Shown piece by piece: positions 33,371 to 43,521 of a stretch of 64,000 nt of DNA. Source of the DNA: Sordariomycetes sp. S80-01Y. Taxonomy: Eukaryota > Ascomycota > Sordariomycetes. The DNA is taken from positions 744,001-808,000 of the forward strand of contig JAXQJY010000022.1 in NCBI GenBank assembly GCA_037042185.1. The letters are read 5' to 3'. A program made the translations under genes and the position numbers. Position 1 is the stretch's first letter; each line of letters begins with the position of its first letter. The notes below the pieces were generated by a model that was not told the DNA's origin, made no database searches, and saw nothing but the letters and a program-made list of their open reading frames with translations.

Positions 33371-35344
33371 TCACGCCTTGGTCTCACCCACAGCCTGGGG
33401 AATGCTCGTCCCAGTCGTAGCCTGCGCCTCGACGCTGGGCTTCTCGGCCTGCAAACCCTCGGCCTGGAGCGCCTGACCCGTCAGGGTATTTGCTGTAGGC
33501 ACTTCAGTCACAGGCTTGCTCTCCCCTCTGGGTTTCTCGGGGACGGCTGTCGCGTTGGGATTGTGCATCTCCTCCGCCTTGACGGCTTCTCCCGTCAGGA
33601 CATTCGCAGTCGGCACCTCGGTCACCGGCTTGCTCTCCCCTCTTGGCTTCATCGGAGCGTTTGTCCCATTGGGATTGTGCATCTCCTCGGCCTTGACGGC
33701 CTCGCCTGTCAACGATCCGACGGTCGCTTCCTCCGTTCTGACCGGCTTCGCTGCCGCATCCTTCATCTCTGCCTTCTTCTCAACCTTGGGCTGCACACCT
33801 TCATCCTGCGTCTTCCCCTTCTGCAGCAGATACTCGCGTCCGGACCACGCGTGGTAGACGCCGTACAGCCCCCGCAGCGGCCAGATCTTCCACGCAGTCT
33901 TCTTGAGCGGCCTCTTGTCCAGCTCCGCCTCCTCCTTCTCCCAGTCCACCCTCGTCTTGTCGAACACGCTCGGCAGGTGGCCCGCGCCGTACCGCTCCCT
34001 CACGGCGTCGTAGGCGCTGCGGTCGTAGTGCGCCCAGAACTCCTCCTCGGTGTAGTAGGCGTGCGAGTACAGCCACTTCTTGCCGCCGCACTCTTGCACC
34101 TTGCGTTCCAGCAGGCGGTTGAGACGCACGACTTCTTTCCGGTCGCCGGGCACGGGGCCCCAGACGCCGTAGTTGAGGAGGTGAGATTCGGTGTTCGGGT
34201 CGTTGAACTCGGCGTGCAGGCCATGGTTCGAGTCCGGCTCGTCGCGGCGGATGCGCAGCGGGCAGAGCCAGATAGGGTACATCTTGTACGTATCGTCCAG
34301 CCAGTTATGGAACTCGGCAGCGCGGCTGTAGGGCACGCCAACGTCCTGGATGACGTAGTAGTCGTGCAGCCCCGACTTGTGCATGGCGTGGTACATGACC
34401 GACGTTTGCATGAACTTGTCTAGAACACGGCGAGTGATGCGGTTGAAGGGCGTGACGAAGTACTTGAACGCATACCGCGCCGTCCAGAAGCCACCGCGGT
34501 TGAAGCGGAAGAGGTAGTCTCGGATGGGGATGTAGTCTGTGACTTCGTCCTCCGTCTTCCCCGCCTTGAGCTTTTTCTCTGCCTCCTGGGCGCGGAGATA
34601 GAACCATGTGTCGGATTTGCCGGTGAAGCCGACGGGCTTCTTGCCTTTGGGCACAGCATCGATGAAGCGGCCGGAGCAGATGACGGTGGAGTCGCGGGCG
34701 TAGACGATGCCGTCGAGGTACTCGACATCCGTCTTCTCAGACTCGCTCTTAATCAACTCGACGTAGTCCTGCGGTTGCTTGCAGTGAATGTAGCGAAGCT
34801 CGACGAAGGCCTTGCACGGGCGCAGCTTCACCTCCACCAGCGTAACGACACCGATGGTCCCAAACGCCGAGGCTGCACCCCACAGAAGATCGGGCTTCTC
34901 AGTCCTGCTCGCCTTCGTGACCGTTCCATCAGGGAGGACAATCTCGATGCCGACCACATTTGCCTCGAACGCGCCGTGCCTGAAGCTGGAACTCTCACCC
35001 GAAGATCCCGAGAAGCCACCTCCAGCCGTGATCGTCTGAAATTCCATCACCACGGGCGGGATGAGGCCGTGCTTCAGCGTTGCCTCCACCAGAGGACCCA
35101 TTCCGACGTTGGGCTCGGTCGTAACGGTGAGGTTGGCGGTGTCAATGGACAGCACTCTGTTGAGGGCCGAGGTGTCGACTGTGTTGGCTGCCGTGCGGGT
35201 GGATTGGCGCGTTGAGTTGGTAGATCCATGGTAGATACGGAAGGGCTTCTTCTGGGAGTGAAACTGGGCGACCCGTTGCGAGATCTTCTGCACAATGGCA
35301 GCGTGGGCCTCCATGTCCTTTGGCGAGGCGGCTGACGATGCCAT
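33371..35344 (-). CDS. DHCR24-like FAD-binding oxidoreductase with repeated tail
   Basis: Intronless, 657 residues from the first in-frame ATG. The frame is open further upstream but without ATG. The N-terminal half is a PCMH-type FAD-binding domain (RIYHGSTNSTRQ near residue 37, LTVTTEPNVGMGPLVEATL near 73, ITAGGGFSGSSGESSSFRHG near 105, GAASAFGTIGVVTLVEV near 150). The middle continues as in delta(24)-sterol reductases (RYAFKYFVTPFNRITRR, YSHAYYTEEEFWAHYD). The family reduces sterol side chains in animals and plants. Fungal members have unclear substrates, because ergosterol synthesis does not need that step. No signal peptide. The C-terminal 130 residues are a polar extension with two near-identical 38-residue repeats, absent from the core family. 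Confidence 0.85.
   Translation of the reverse strand: MASSAASPKDMEAHAAIVQKISQRVAQFHSQKKPFRIYHGSTNSTRQSTRTAANTVDTSALNRVLSIDTANLTVTTEPNVGMGPLVEATLKHGLIPPVVMEFQTITAGGGFSGSSGESSSFRHGAFEANVVGIEIVLPDGTVTKASRTEKPDLLWGAASAFGTIGVVTLVEVKLRPCKAFVELRYIHCKQPQDYVELIKSESEKTDVEYLDGIVYARDSTVICSGRFIDAVPKGKKPVGFTGKSDTWFYLRAQEAEKKLKAGKTEDEVTDYIPIRDYLFRFNRGGFWTARYAFKYFVTPFNRITRRVLDKFMQTSVMYHAMHKSGLHDYYVIQDVGVPYSRAAEFHNWLDDTYKMYPIWLCPLRIRRDEPDSNHGLHAEFNDPNTESHLLNYGVWGPVPGDRKEVVRLNRLLERKVQECGGKKWLYSHAYYTEEEFWAHYDRSAYDAVRERYGAGHLPSVFDKTRVDWEKEEAELDKRPLKKTAWKIWPLRGLYGVYHAWSGREYLLQKGKTQDEGVQPKVEKKAEMKDAAAKPVRTEEATVGSLTGEAVKAEEMHNPNGTNAPMKPRGESKPVTEVPTANVLTGEAVKAEEMHNPNATAVPEKPRGESKPVTEVPTANTLTGQALQAEGLQAEKPSVEAQATTGTSIPQAVGETKA
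33480..33707. repeat. Two tandem 114-bp units in the DHCR24-like tail
   Basis: Units 33480-33593 and 33594-33707 are each 114 bases (38 codons) and clearly similar at DNA level. They encode LTGEAVKAEEMHNPN followed by KPRGESKPVTEVPTAN. A degenerate third start (LTGQALQAEG) follows on the C-terminal side. In frame, so copy number can change without breaking the protein. Confidence 0.9.
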
Positions 35345-35938
35345 GGTGAGATGAGCTGGATGGAGGCTGCGGAAGACAAATCTCGTACAGGTGTGGACAG
35401 CAAAGTGAGAGTACAATGGATTGAATACAAGAGAAATACAGAACGAGTGGGGGTATCAAGCAAGCACAAAAAGAGCGGCAGTGACGCTGAGGCTGACGAT
35501 GTGAGGTCGAAGTCTGAAGCTTTACTGACGCGTTCGCTCATCTCACATGGTGGAGCTCGCGGCCTCGGACGCTTGGCCCGCTCCGCTGAGGGAAGTCAGC
35601 TACCCTGCACCGGTACTGAGGATATTTGTAACTTTACAAAAGAAAACGGAAATTGTGCTTTGTGTTGCTCGGGCATCTATTCAACAGGTGCCGCAAAATA
35701 AACAAACAAGATGTATGAAGACGGCACGGAGTTGCGATTGTGAAAGATGAGCTAGGTTGGAGTAAGTGGTCGTGGGTGAGGCCAAGTCTGGGCTTAGAAT
35801 CCAAACAAATGTACCAAATGCTCCAGAAAGATGACTCCAGCTTAATGGTATTCACGTAGATTGATAAACTAGCATACAACTTTTAAATGACCCCAAACGC
35901 CATTGGTACGCCATCTCATGTCTTGCAGTCACCCATCC
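35345..35938. promoter_or_regulatory. Intergenic region between two minus-strand genes
   Basis: 594 bases: promoter of the DHCR24-like gene on the left and the HAS1 3' UTR on the right. A/T-rich near 35640-35900. No gene seen. Confidence 0.4.
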
Positions 35939-37732
35939 TTACGCTCTCCTCCGTCCCTGGAATCCACCGCGTTGCTTCGGCTGACTGCCGTACGGCCTGC
36001 GGCTCTGCGGCTTACTCCTCGTCATGCTCTGTCCCAGCTGAATGTCCACCCTCGGCGGCGTCGTGAACCCGAAGCTCTTGGCCACCTTTGCCAGGTCCAG
36101 CTTGTTGACATCGTAGACGCTCCTCAGGCTGTGGCTGGCGTACGCGTGCAGGTACGACTTGAAGGCCTCCTTGGCGCTCTGCTGCAGGAAGTAGTTTTGA
36201 CCAATCAGCTTCTCGAGCTGGGACTGGATGTTCTTGATCTTCTTGTTCTCGAACTCGAACTCCGTGACGGGCACGCGCGCGGCTTTGAGGTGCGTCAGGA
36301 AACCCATCTCGCTGGGCAGCAGGAACATGAGGGAGCGCCCCTTGGCGTTGGCACGGGCCGTTCGGCCGACACGGTGGATGTAGTCGGTGGCGCTGTCCGG
36401 GGGGTCGAACTGGACGATGAAGTCCACGGCGGGGATATCCAAGCCACGGGCTGCAACGTCCGTGCAGATGAGGATGCCGTGGGGCGCGTTGGAGAATTCG
36501 AAAAAGGTATTCGTCCGCTTCTGCTGCTTCTGCTTTCCGTGCAGATCGAGGACCGGGAGGTCGATGTAGTTCAGCAGCTCGGCGTAGTACTTGACCGAGT
36601 TGCAGCTGCTGAAGAAGACAATGACCTTCTTCTTCTTGTCCTTCATCTTCTTCAGGAAGGAGAAGAGCAGAACGAAGCGCTTGTCGGCTTCGACCTGCAC
36701 GTAGCCCTGTTCCAGACCCTCCACTGTGCTGTACTGTTGCTCCTCATCGACGTTGACTGAGATGGCGTCGCGGCGCAGCGAGACTCGCGCGAGGTCCTCG
36801 ACCTTTGTCGTCTGCGTAGCCGAGAAGAGCATCGTCTGCCGGTTGCCGTTGCCCTCCTCGTCCTTTGGCTTCAAGATCTTGATGATCTGCCTCATCTCAT
36901 CCTCGAAACCAACTTCCAGAATTCGGTCCGCCTCGTCGATGATTAAGCTCTTCAGGTTCTTGAACACGAAAGGCGTGTTCATCAGATGATCCAACAGTCG
37001 TCCCGGTGTCGCAATCAACAGATTCACACCCTTTTGCAGCTTCTCAGCCTCAGCCCTCCTGTTCGCGCCTCCGATGACAACGCCGTAGGTTTGCGAGTGA
37101 TGCTCCATGAGCTCGCGCGCCACACCGAAGATCTGCAGGGCAAGCTCTCGTGTTGGAGAAACGACAATGGCGCCGGTGCCGTTGCGGGGCTTGAAACGAA
37201 GGGAGCTGAGCATCTCGACGACGGGGAGCAGGAAGGCGAGAGTCTTGCCGGAGCCGGTCTTGGCGGCTCCGAGGACGTCGCGTCCGGCGAGGAGGGGCGG
37301 TATAGCCTGGGGCGGTTAGTGTGTCGACCATAACGTGGGCTGAGGTGTGCTTACGCTGCGCTGGATCTTGGTCATTGTGGTGAAGCCCATGGCCTGGATC
37401 GCTCGCATGCTCTTCTCGGAGAGATTCATGTCTTCGAATTTGTCGGATGTGGTGGTTGGTGGTAATAGCGGCGCATCGGTGGTGGGAAGTTCATCGCCCT
37501 CCTCGGCGTCCTTGTCATCCTCCTCAGAAGCAGCATCGCCGTTGCCGAGCTGCTCCTCAGATTCATCACCTGATGCAACCTCGTCTTCTGGAACTTCCTC
37601 GTCATCCTCCTCGCTATCGCTGGTTGGCTCTACCGGTGGCGCGGGGCTCTTGGTCTTCTTGGTCTTCTTGGATGCGATGGCCGCATCGTTGATCTCCTGA
37701 AGCTTGCGCTTCTTGTGAGAGGCGACACCCAT
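35939..37732 (-). CDS. HAS1: ATP-dependent RNA helicase Has1 (DEAD box)
   Basis: Two exons on the minus strand (37732-37355 and 37306-35939; intron 37307-37354, 48 nt), 581 residues. A Lys-rich start is followed by a long acidic, probably nucleolar N-terminal region. Helicase motifs in order: Q motif ([10 protein letters not shown], just before the splice), I (AAKTGSGKT), Ia (PTRELA), GG, Ib (TPGR), II (DEAD in [14 protein letters not shown]), III (SAT), IV-V ([11 protein letters not shown]) and VI (HRVGRTAR). The C-terminal segment after motif VI ([42 protein letters not shown]) is diagnostic of Has1 rather than other DEAD proteins, and it ends in an Arg/Gly-rich tail. Role: 40S and 60S ribosome assembly in the nucleolus. 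Confidence 0.96.
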
Positions 37733-38256
37733 CTTCGATCAATTGGGGGGCAGGCGTACTCTGGCAGGCTGAGTGGCTCGGGCGATTGCAGAGTGCGCGG
37801 GTGGCTTGGTTTTCGTGGTGGGCGATTTTGAGAATTGGCTGGGAAAAAAAAAGTTGAGTCGCTGCACGAAAGTTTAGCAGGGGTCGGCTCCGCCTTGGCT
37901 TATCGATAAACAGCCGGCTCTCGCGACGAGCCCCACACCTGCCAGGGTCCGCTACTACCATCCGAGACCGGACAACTCCGTATGACAATAGATGTCACAT
38001 ACGCCGCATGCTGAGTATGATTATTTTGTAATAATGCCGAGATCGGTTTAAGCCTATGAAGTGACCTTCATAACCATCCGGATTTTCTTATATTTTTCTA
38101 TCTCTACCACTTTCACTCTCCAAAAAGAATATCTTGAGAGCTGCTTTGTTTTCCAACTACTCCTGACAGGAACTACTGATCACTAAAGGTACCTCTCCAA
38201 TTTACTAGCTATCACTGTACTGATGAATTATGTAGCTGTGATCCAAAGCCTCTACA
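37733..38256. promoter_or_regulatory. Divergent promoter region, HAS1 / PNPOx-like
   Basis: 524 bases between divergent starts. The part next to the PNPOx-like gene (38000-38240) is A/T- and pyrimidine-rich. No gene seen. Confidence 0.45.
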
Positions 38257-38928
38257 ATGGCCACGGACGATCAATCTTTCAGGAACGAGCTACGAAGTAC
38301 CAAAGTGCTCGAAGGGCCGTTTCCAGCCTTAGACTTCGACACATTTCCCGAGAGTCCCCAGGATGCCTTCAAACTGTGGTTCCATGAGGCAGTCGAAGCT
38401 GGGGTCAGAGAGCCCCATGCAATGACGCTTTCCACGGTTGACAGTGAAGGTTGCCCAGATGCTCGAGTTCTCATTCTGAAGAATGTCGACTCCCGTGGGT
38501 GGCATTTTGCTGTGAAAGCCGACAGTCCCAAAGGGCAGCAATTGGCAGGCAACGGACACGCCGCTTTGACCTTTTACTGGCCTCAGCTTGCCCGACAAAT
38601 TCGGGTGAGGGGGAGAGCTGTCAAGGCCTCTGAAGCGGAGAGCGCGCGTGACTTTGAATCTCGGCCTGTCGATTCACGAGTTAGCGCAGTAGCTTCGGAC
38701 CAAAGTAAAGTTCTAAGCGACCGTGGTGCGCTGACCGAACGCCTTGCCCAGGCTAAGATGAAGATGTCAAAAGACCCAATTGCCGGCGTGGAGAAATGGC
38801 AAGTCTATGCTGTCGCACCAGACACGGTTGAATTTTGGCAGGGAGAGGCTAGTCGCCTTCACCAACGGCTCCAGTACGTGTACAACACGGCCGAATCTCG
38901 ATGGCAGAAGAATTTGCTCTGGCCTTAA
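38257..38928 (+). CDS. Pyridoxamine 5'-phosphate oxidase-like flavoprotein
   Basis: Intronless, 223 residues, close to the size of yeast Pdx3. Split-barrel signatures are in order: AMTLSTVDSEGCPDARVLILK (about 50-70), HAALTFYWPQLARQIRVRG (about 101-119), a dimer segment with VASDQSKVLSDR, then EFWQGEASRLHQRL (about 191-204), which carries the substrate-binding Arg and His of PNP oxidases, and a C-terminal LLWP where true PNPOx has RLAP. The FMN-phosphate region reads FAVKADSPKG instead of the usual FFTNxxSRKG. It may therefore be a paralogue with another substrate rather than the vitamin B6 enzyme itself. Third-codon positions are less G/C-rich than in neighbouring housekeeping genes. Confidence 0.85.
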   Translation: MATDDQSFRNELRSTKVLEGPFPALDFDTFPESPQDAFKLWFHEAVEAGVREPHAMTLSTVDSEGCPDARVLILKNVDSRGWHFAVKADSPKGQQLAGNGHAALTFYWPQLARQIRVRGRAVKASEAESARDFESRPVDSRVSAVASDQSKVLSDRGALTERLAQAKMKMSKDPIAGVEKWQVYAVAPDTVEFWQGEASRLHQRLQYVYNTAESRWQKNLLWP

Positions 38929-39115
38929 TACTAGCTACATATCTCTAATAAGCACGTGTGTTATTATGATTACGAGCAAAATTAATCGTGAGCAACTGCG
39001 GACCGCTTTTCTCACCTCAGCCATGTGTATAGTAGAAGATCCTCCTCGAACACGGTTTTGGCGGCCAAAAAGACGATTTCACCGCGAGGCGAAATTTACA
39101 AAGTTCATGAATGAC

Positions 39116-40404
39116 CTACGGCAATTCCTTTAGATCAACCACGCTAACCCAGATGTTTTCTTTGTTCTCACTATAGGAGACGATCAGCTTGTCGTCGACC
39201 TGGATGGCGCTCGGGTAGTGGAAGCCACGGTTCTTATACTGGTCCCTCGTTTCCGGCGCGATGACTGTGCTGGCGTTGGTGCGCAGAACGCCGATGTGCC
39301 TGTATGACTGGTCCTTCCCGCGTGAAGTGGCAATCGTCAGCGGCTGGCGATCAAGACCCGGGTCGTACCGAGGGTTTGAGACGAGGAAGCGATCTCGGTC
39401 GTTCAGGAGACCGAGATGCTGCTTCGTCTTTGCATCTGGGATGTTGGTCTCGGATATCTGATTTCCGTACTGCTCCAGCACCTTGGGGTACCACCCGTTG
39501 CCCCCGGGATCCTCGTTGTACTCGACCCAGACTTTCAGGGTGTTGTTCTCAGCCGAGATGTCCCGCCAGAAGCGCTGCCAGTAACCACCCGTTTCGGAAT
39601 CCTCGTCTTCGAACCACACGGCATGGGTCTGCTCTTGTAAGTCATGATAATTGTCTGCGCCGTAGAGTTTGTGGTTGTACAGCCAGGAGGACCATGCTGG
39701 CACCTTCTCAGGCTGCTCTAACCTTGCGTTGAGGACTTCGGCGTTGCGACAGTCTTGCATTCCAAATTCCGTCCCGAATATGGTCTCGTTGTAGCGCTGT
39801 GCCTCGGTGTACTCTTTCTTGACCAGCCAACATGGCTGGCCCTTTGGTTTCCCGTCAGCTTTGCGAATGCGTTGGGCGATGCGGCCTGCCGACTGGAAGT
39901 TACCGGGGCAGCCGATACTGGCCGACACACGATGGAGTAAAGGACGTCTTCATCCTCCAGATAGACAAACGAGACTGGCTGCCAGGCTCGCTGCACAATC
40001 TGTCGATCACACCAAAACTTGAAATTATGCGTGTTGGTTTGGTTTGGCAGCAGCGCTGCCGGCACAACGACGTCAGGGGCGCTCCATGTCATCCAGGCGT
40101 CTTTTGACACGGAGATGCGCGCATCTTGGCCCATGGAGTCCTCGTCAATGGGAGCGGATGAGAAAGCGACATAGGTGACGCCATCGAGGTGAAAGAGTTC
40201 GCTGTGGTGGGCGTAAGTACGATTTTCTGCGATGCCATTGTAGACTTCTGTCTCTTTGAGTACTGAAATTGGATCCCATCCGGCGTAGAGGTCATCTGCA
40301 GGATCGATCTCCGGGGTGACCTGCCAGATCTTCTCTGGCTCCAGCCTGGCTGCGCGAGCGGTTCCAAGGATAGGCCAAAGGCCGAGAGCAATTTGTGCCC
40401 TCAT
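39116..40404 (-). pseudogene. Secreted BNR/sialidase-like protein, frame interrupted once
   Basis: The N-terminal frame (40404 down to about 39930) encodes a signal peptide (MRAQIALGLWPILGTARA) and the first about 160 residues. The C-terminal frame (about 39928 to 39116) continues without overlap loss for about 270 residues. Between them the reading frame shifts by two bases at an ACACAC run (39925-39930), where YSIV should pass straight into SASIGCPGNFQSAGR. No plausible intron explains it. The body has paired segments typical of BNR/Asp-box-like beta-propellers (LFHLDGVTYVAFSSAP, RISVSKDAWMTWSAP, HYPSAIQVDDKLIVSYS). Expected role: extracellular glycan-acting or binding protein. It is either a recent pseudogene or a sequencing slip, since both halves are otherwise intact. 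Confidence 0.6.
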
Positions 40405-41599
40405 TATTGCTGGGTGTATGGTTTTTGTAACGACGCTGAGTAAAACAGATTTTCTAAGAGCAATATGAGTTCCTCCGTTGGTCCTTGGCGACTATATACT
40501 CGCATCTACCTCAAAGACTCGTGGAGTCGACGATCGCCTTCCGAGCGGCTGTATATTGCCGATCCCTAGGTTTGATGTTACGTAGTATCATTACCACTAT
40601 CTCGCCACGGTTCTCCGCACCCGCAAAGCCTGTTTCTCGGAAATCGGATCGGGGTGATTTAGGGTTGATGGTCGATAGCGTAGCCGATCGGCTGTCACAA
40701 ACACGATCTGCTAATTCCGCCTTTAAGCTCCTAGGGATAATCACGGCACTCCTAGAGTGCGTGGTGTCAACGGCTAGACCAAGGGTCTGTGGCTCATCCA
40801 TCGATGGTGCCACGCAAATGAAGATAGATGTTCCACAGCCACTGAATGGAGCAATTTATAAGTCATGGGCGACGGCAAGTCGAATTGACAGATGGTTGCA
40901 GCCAGTTGAAACGTACCGTAAAGTACATGAGCGTAGGTCTAGCTGAAGACCTAACTGGAATTGTGTGTGCAGCTTAATGGTCTCTGTAGAAAGATACTAC
41001 TCAAAGAGCTTGAGCCCAGGCCTTCAGTTTCTATCTAGCCTCTGATACGGCTACACAAACGTTTTGGTGAAGTCGGAGGCTAATCTTGCAGTCCACCCAC
41101 AACACCCACTACTAGGGCCACTGGGAGGTCTGTTGTAAGCTGCTGCGAAGAATGACCTGCGGCTATATATAGAAGCGAAGCATATCATTCATAAGTGTAG
41201 GCCTCTTTGGAATCTGCATTAGCACGTCCGACATTTTCAGTATATTCGTATCAAATTTGCCGCCAAGCAATTGCCATATTGCAGCTCTGTAGGGTATGTG
41301 TAAAAGTCGGCCGCGCGCGCTTGTGCTCGACCACTATAGGTAATCAGCACAAGCTTCGACAACTGCAGGAGTCACTGATTTACTACGCATTGGGCTTGGG
41401 AATCAAGCCGTACACACCTTATATCAGATGTAGCTACCAACTGTCGCTTTCCCACTGATCCAAGTCGAAGGATGCATCTTATCGATAGAAGCGTGGATCC
41501 ACCACCAACTCAATCCAATCTCCCACGTTCTTCAACTTGATCTTCACCTTCAGCCCACCCTAAGAGTACACTGAGTGATCCGCCGGACCACCTATCAAC
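40405..41599. other. Divergent intergenic region, no gene seen
   Basis: 1195 bases between the BNR-like start (minus) and the membrane protein start (plus). It has a TATA-like box at 40491-40500 near the BNR-like gene and a TATATATA run near 41164. Short frames here have no recognisable content. Confidence 0.45.
40491..40500 (-). promoter_or_regulatory. TATA-like box, BNR-like gene
   Basis: AGTATATAGT on the minus strand, about 90 bases upstream of the signal-peptide ATG at 40404. Confidence 0.4.
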
Positions 41600-42818
41600 A
41601 TGCCGCCCAAATCACGCTCAAAAGCAAAGAAGGCTGCGGGATGGGACTCCGTCCGCGTTGGGGCCAACGATGACGCGGCCGCTCAAGAACCGGAGACCCC
41701 CAAGGCAGAGCGCTCACCTCAGGCACCGCACTGGCCGTCACGAACTCTGGCCGCGGCCGCGCTTGGATTCATAGCATACGGAGCCAAGATATCGATGAGG
41801 ATTCCGATCAAAAGCCTGGATACCTGGGCTGGCGCGCCGTTGAGGAAGGACTACACCGGGATGCCGGCTGTGGATGGCATCTTCATGCGCCTGGTCTCTG
41901 CCTTCTCCTTTCCTCTGTCCGGGAGGGACCTGGAGTCGAGGATGCAGCTGATGTACTTTGTGCCGATGCTGGGTGCGACGGCCCTGATTTGGACGATTGA
42001 AGGCTGGAGACGCGAGCACAGGTAAGACCACCATCGAGCTGCGCGACACCGAAGGCTAATCCGCCAGGCCGAGCACTTTCATGGCCGCGTACCAGGTGTT
42101 TGGAATCGGCCTTGTTGCGCCTCTGTACTTTGCTCTGTCGATCCTCTCAGACAAGGGGGATATCCTAAGCGCGTCAGTGCCAGCCGACATCTCCAAGGCA
42201 GCGTTCCCGGGCGTGCTGTTTGGCTTCTTCCTGCCGACGTACTTCATGTTCCTCGAGGGCCTGGACGCGACGCTGCATCAGAAGATCACGGCGCTGTGGC
42301 AGCCGTCTCCCGTCTTCGCTGCCGTCCTGACGACTTTCATCGCGGCCTTCATCCGACGGGCTTCGTTGGGCGAGCAGAGCGCCAAGTTCAACCAGGCCAA
42401 GCTCGCCGAGAAGAAAATTGGCAATCCTCTGCCGGGGCTCAGGCTTGCCTACGCCCTCACGACTGCCATACTGGCCGGCGTGCACATCTACATAACCTGG
42501 AAGATCATGTTCTTCTCGGACATGAGCATCTACGACGTCTTCTTCAACGTTCCCCACCCCCTCGCAGATTGGGACCTCGCGGAGCCCTACTCTGCAATGG
42601 CCATCTTCATGAAGTTCGACCTCATCTTTTACACGCTGGCGATCGTGGTCTTCCTCCTGTACTGCACGGTCGATCTCAAGATGCTCGGCATCATCGATTC
42701 GAAGCAGGTCCGACATGCCGCGCTCTGTGTCCTACAGGGACCGCTGGTTGTAGGTCCGGGGGCGACCTACGTTGGGTTCTGGTGGTGGCGTGAGGAGCTG
42801 CTCGCTGAGAAGGCCTAG
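41600..42818 (+). CDS. Polytopic membrane protein of unknown function
   Basis: Two exons (41600-42021, 42068-42818; intron 42022-42067, 46 nt, GTAAGA donor, GCTAAT branch), 390 residues. The basic N-terminal tail (MPPKSRSKAKKAAG) should face the cytosol. About seven to eight hydrophobic segments follow, for example MYFVPMLGATALIWTI, VFGIGLVAPLYFALSIL, VLFGFFLPTYFMFLEG, LAYALTTAILAGVHIYITW and FDLIFYTLAIVVFLLY. No transporter or enzyme motif recognised. The layout is similar to fungal integral membrane proteins often annotated as hypothetical, sometimes near metabolite clusters, but this one has no cluster around it. Confidence 0.75.
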
Positions 42819-43080
42819 ACTCGATAGTACGTGGGCGTACATCTGACGTGCATGCAGAAATCGACATATTGGCCAAGGTTCGAAGCGTCAGTCTACCGAT
42901 GAGCTGATTCATTTCACGTGAGAAGGTGATTGGTCAATGGCAGGCCAAATTGATGGAAGCAAAATTAATATTCTTGAGTACTTGCTAATTAACGTTTCCA
43001 AGCATATGCATCCGCATTAAAGTATCGTCCTCGCAATCCCACCACCCGGAGCCACCGAGGCTCGTTTCCGAAAGAGGCGC

Positions 43081-43521
43081 TTAGGGGAGGGCCTGGACGG
43101 GGTAGCTCTGGTTGGGCTTGACGACCTTGCCGCCGGCGAGCTGCTTGTCGGTGTAGGCGGGCCAGGCGATGAGCCTCTTGGGGTTGTTGACGACGCTGAG
43201 GGTGGTGAAGCCCTGGCCCTCGCCGAACTGGCCGCTCCAGCCCGAGGTGACGGTGTAGTCGCCGCACTTGGCGCCCTTCTGGGGGGAGCGGGAGGCGCGG
43301 GTGCTGCCCTGCTTCTTGACGGTGTACTTGCAAGAGGTCTTGGCGCCCCCGGCGTTGATGCCGAAGGACCAGTCGCACGAGGTGTCGTCCTTGTTGCAGA
43401 CGCGCTTCATGGACTCAATGGTCCAGGTGTTGGCAGTGGCCATGGACTTGGTCTCGGGGGCCGGGGCGGCGAGGCCGGTGGCGGCGAAGAGGGCGACGAG
43501 GGCGGCGGCGGAGAACTTCAT
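43081..43521 (-). CDS. Small secreted protein with four cysteines
   Basis: Intronless, 146 residues. A clear signal peptide (MKFSAAALVALFAATGLAAPAPE) is followed by a mature domain of about 120 residues with four Cys (VCNKDDTSCDW, TSCKYTV, KCGDYTV), enough for two disulfides. The hydrophobic/polar alternation (WTIESMKRV, SCKYTVKK, DYTVTSGWSG, FTTLSVVN) suggests a compact beta-sandwich or barrel. Such proteins are frequent in plant-associated fungi as candidate effectors. Extremely G/C-biased codons and a canonical TATA box suggest high expression. Family not recognised with certainty. Confidence 0.85.
   Translation of the reverse strand: MKFSAAALVALFAATGLAAPAPETKSMATANTWTIESMKRVCNKDDTSCDWSFGINAGGAKTSCKYTVKKQGSTRASRSPQKGAKCGDYTVTSGWSGQFGEGQGFTTLSVVNNPKRLIAWPAYTDKQLAGGKVVKPNQSYPVQALP

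Noticed and set aside
33563-34423. 286-codon plus-strand frame over the DHCR24-like gene
   Set aside because: Antisense shadow caused by codon bias. The minus-strand frame has the FAD-domain motifs.
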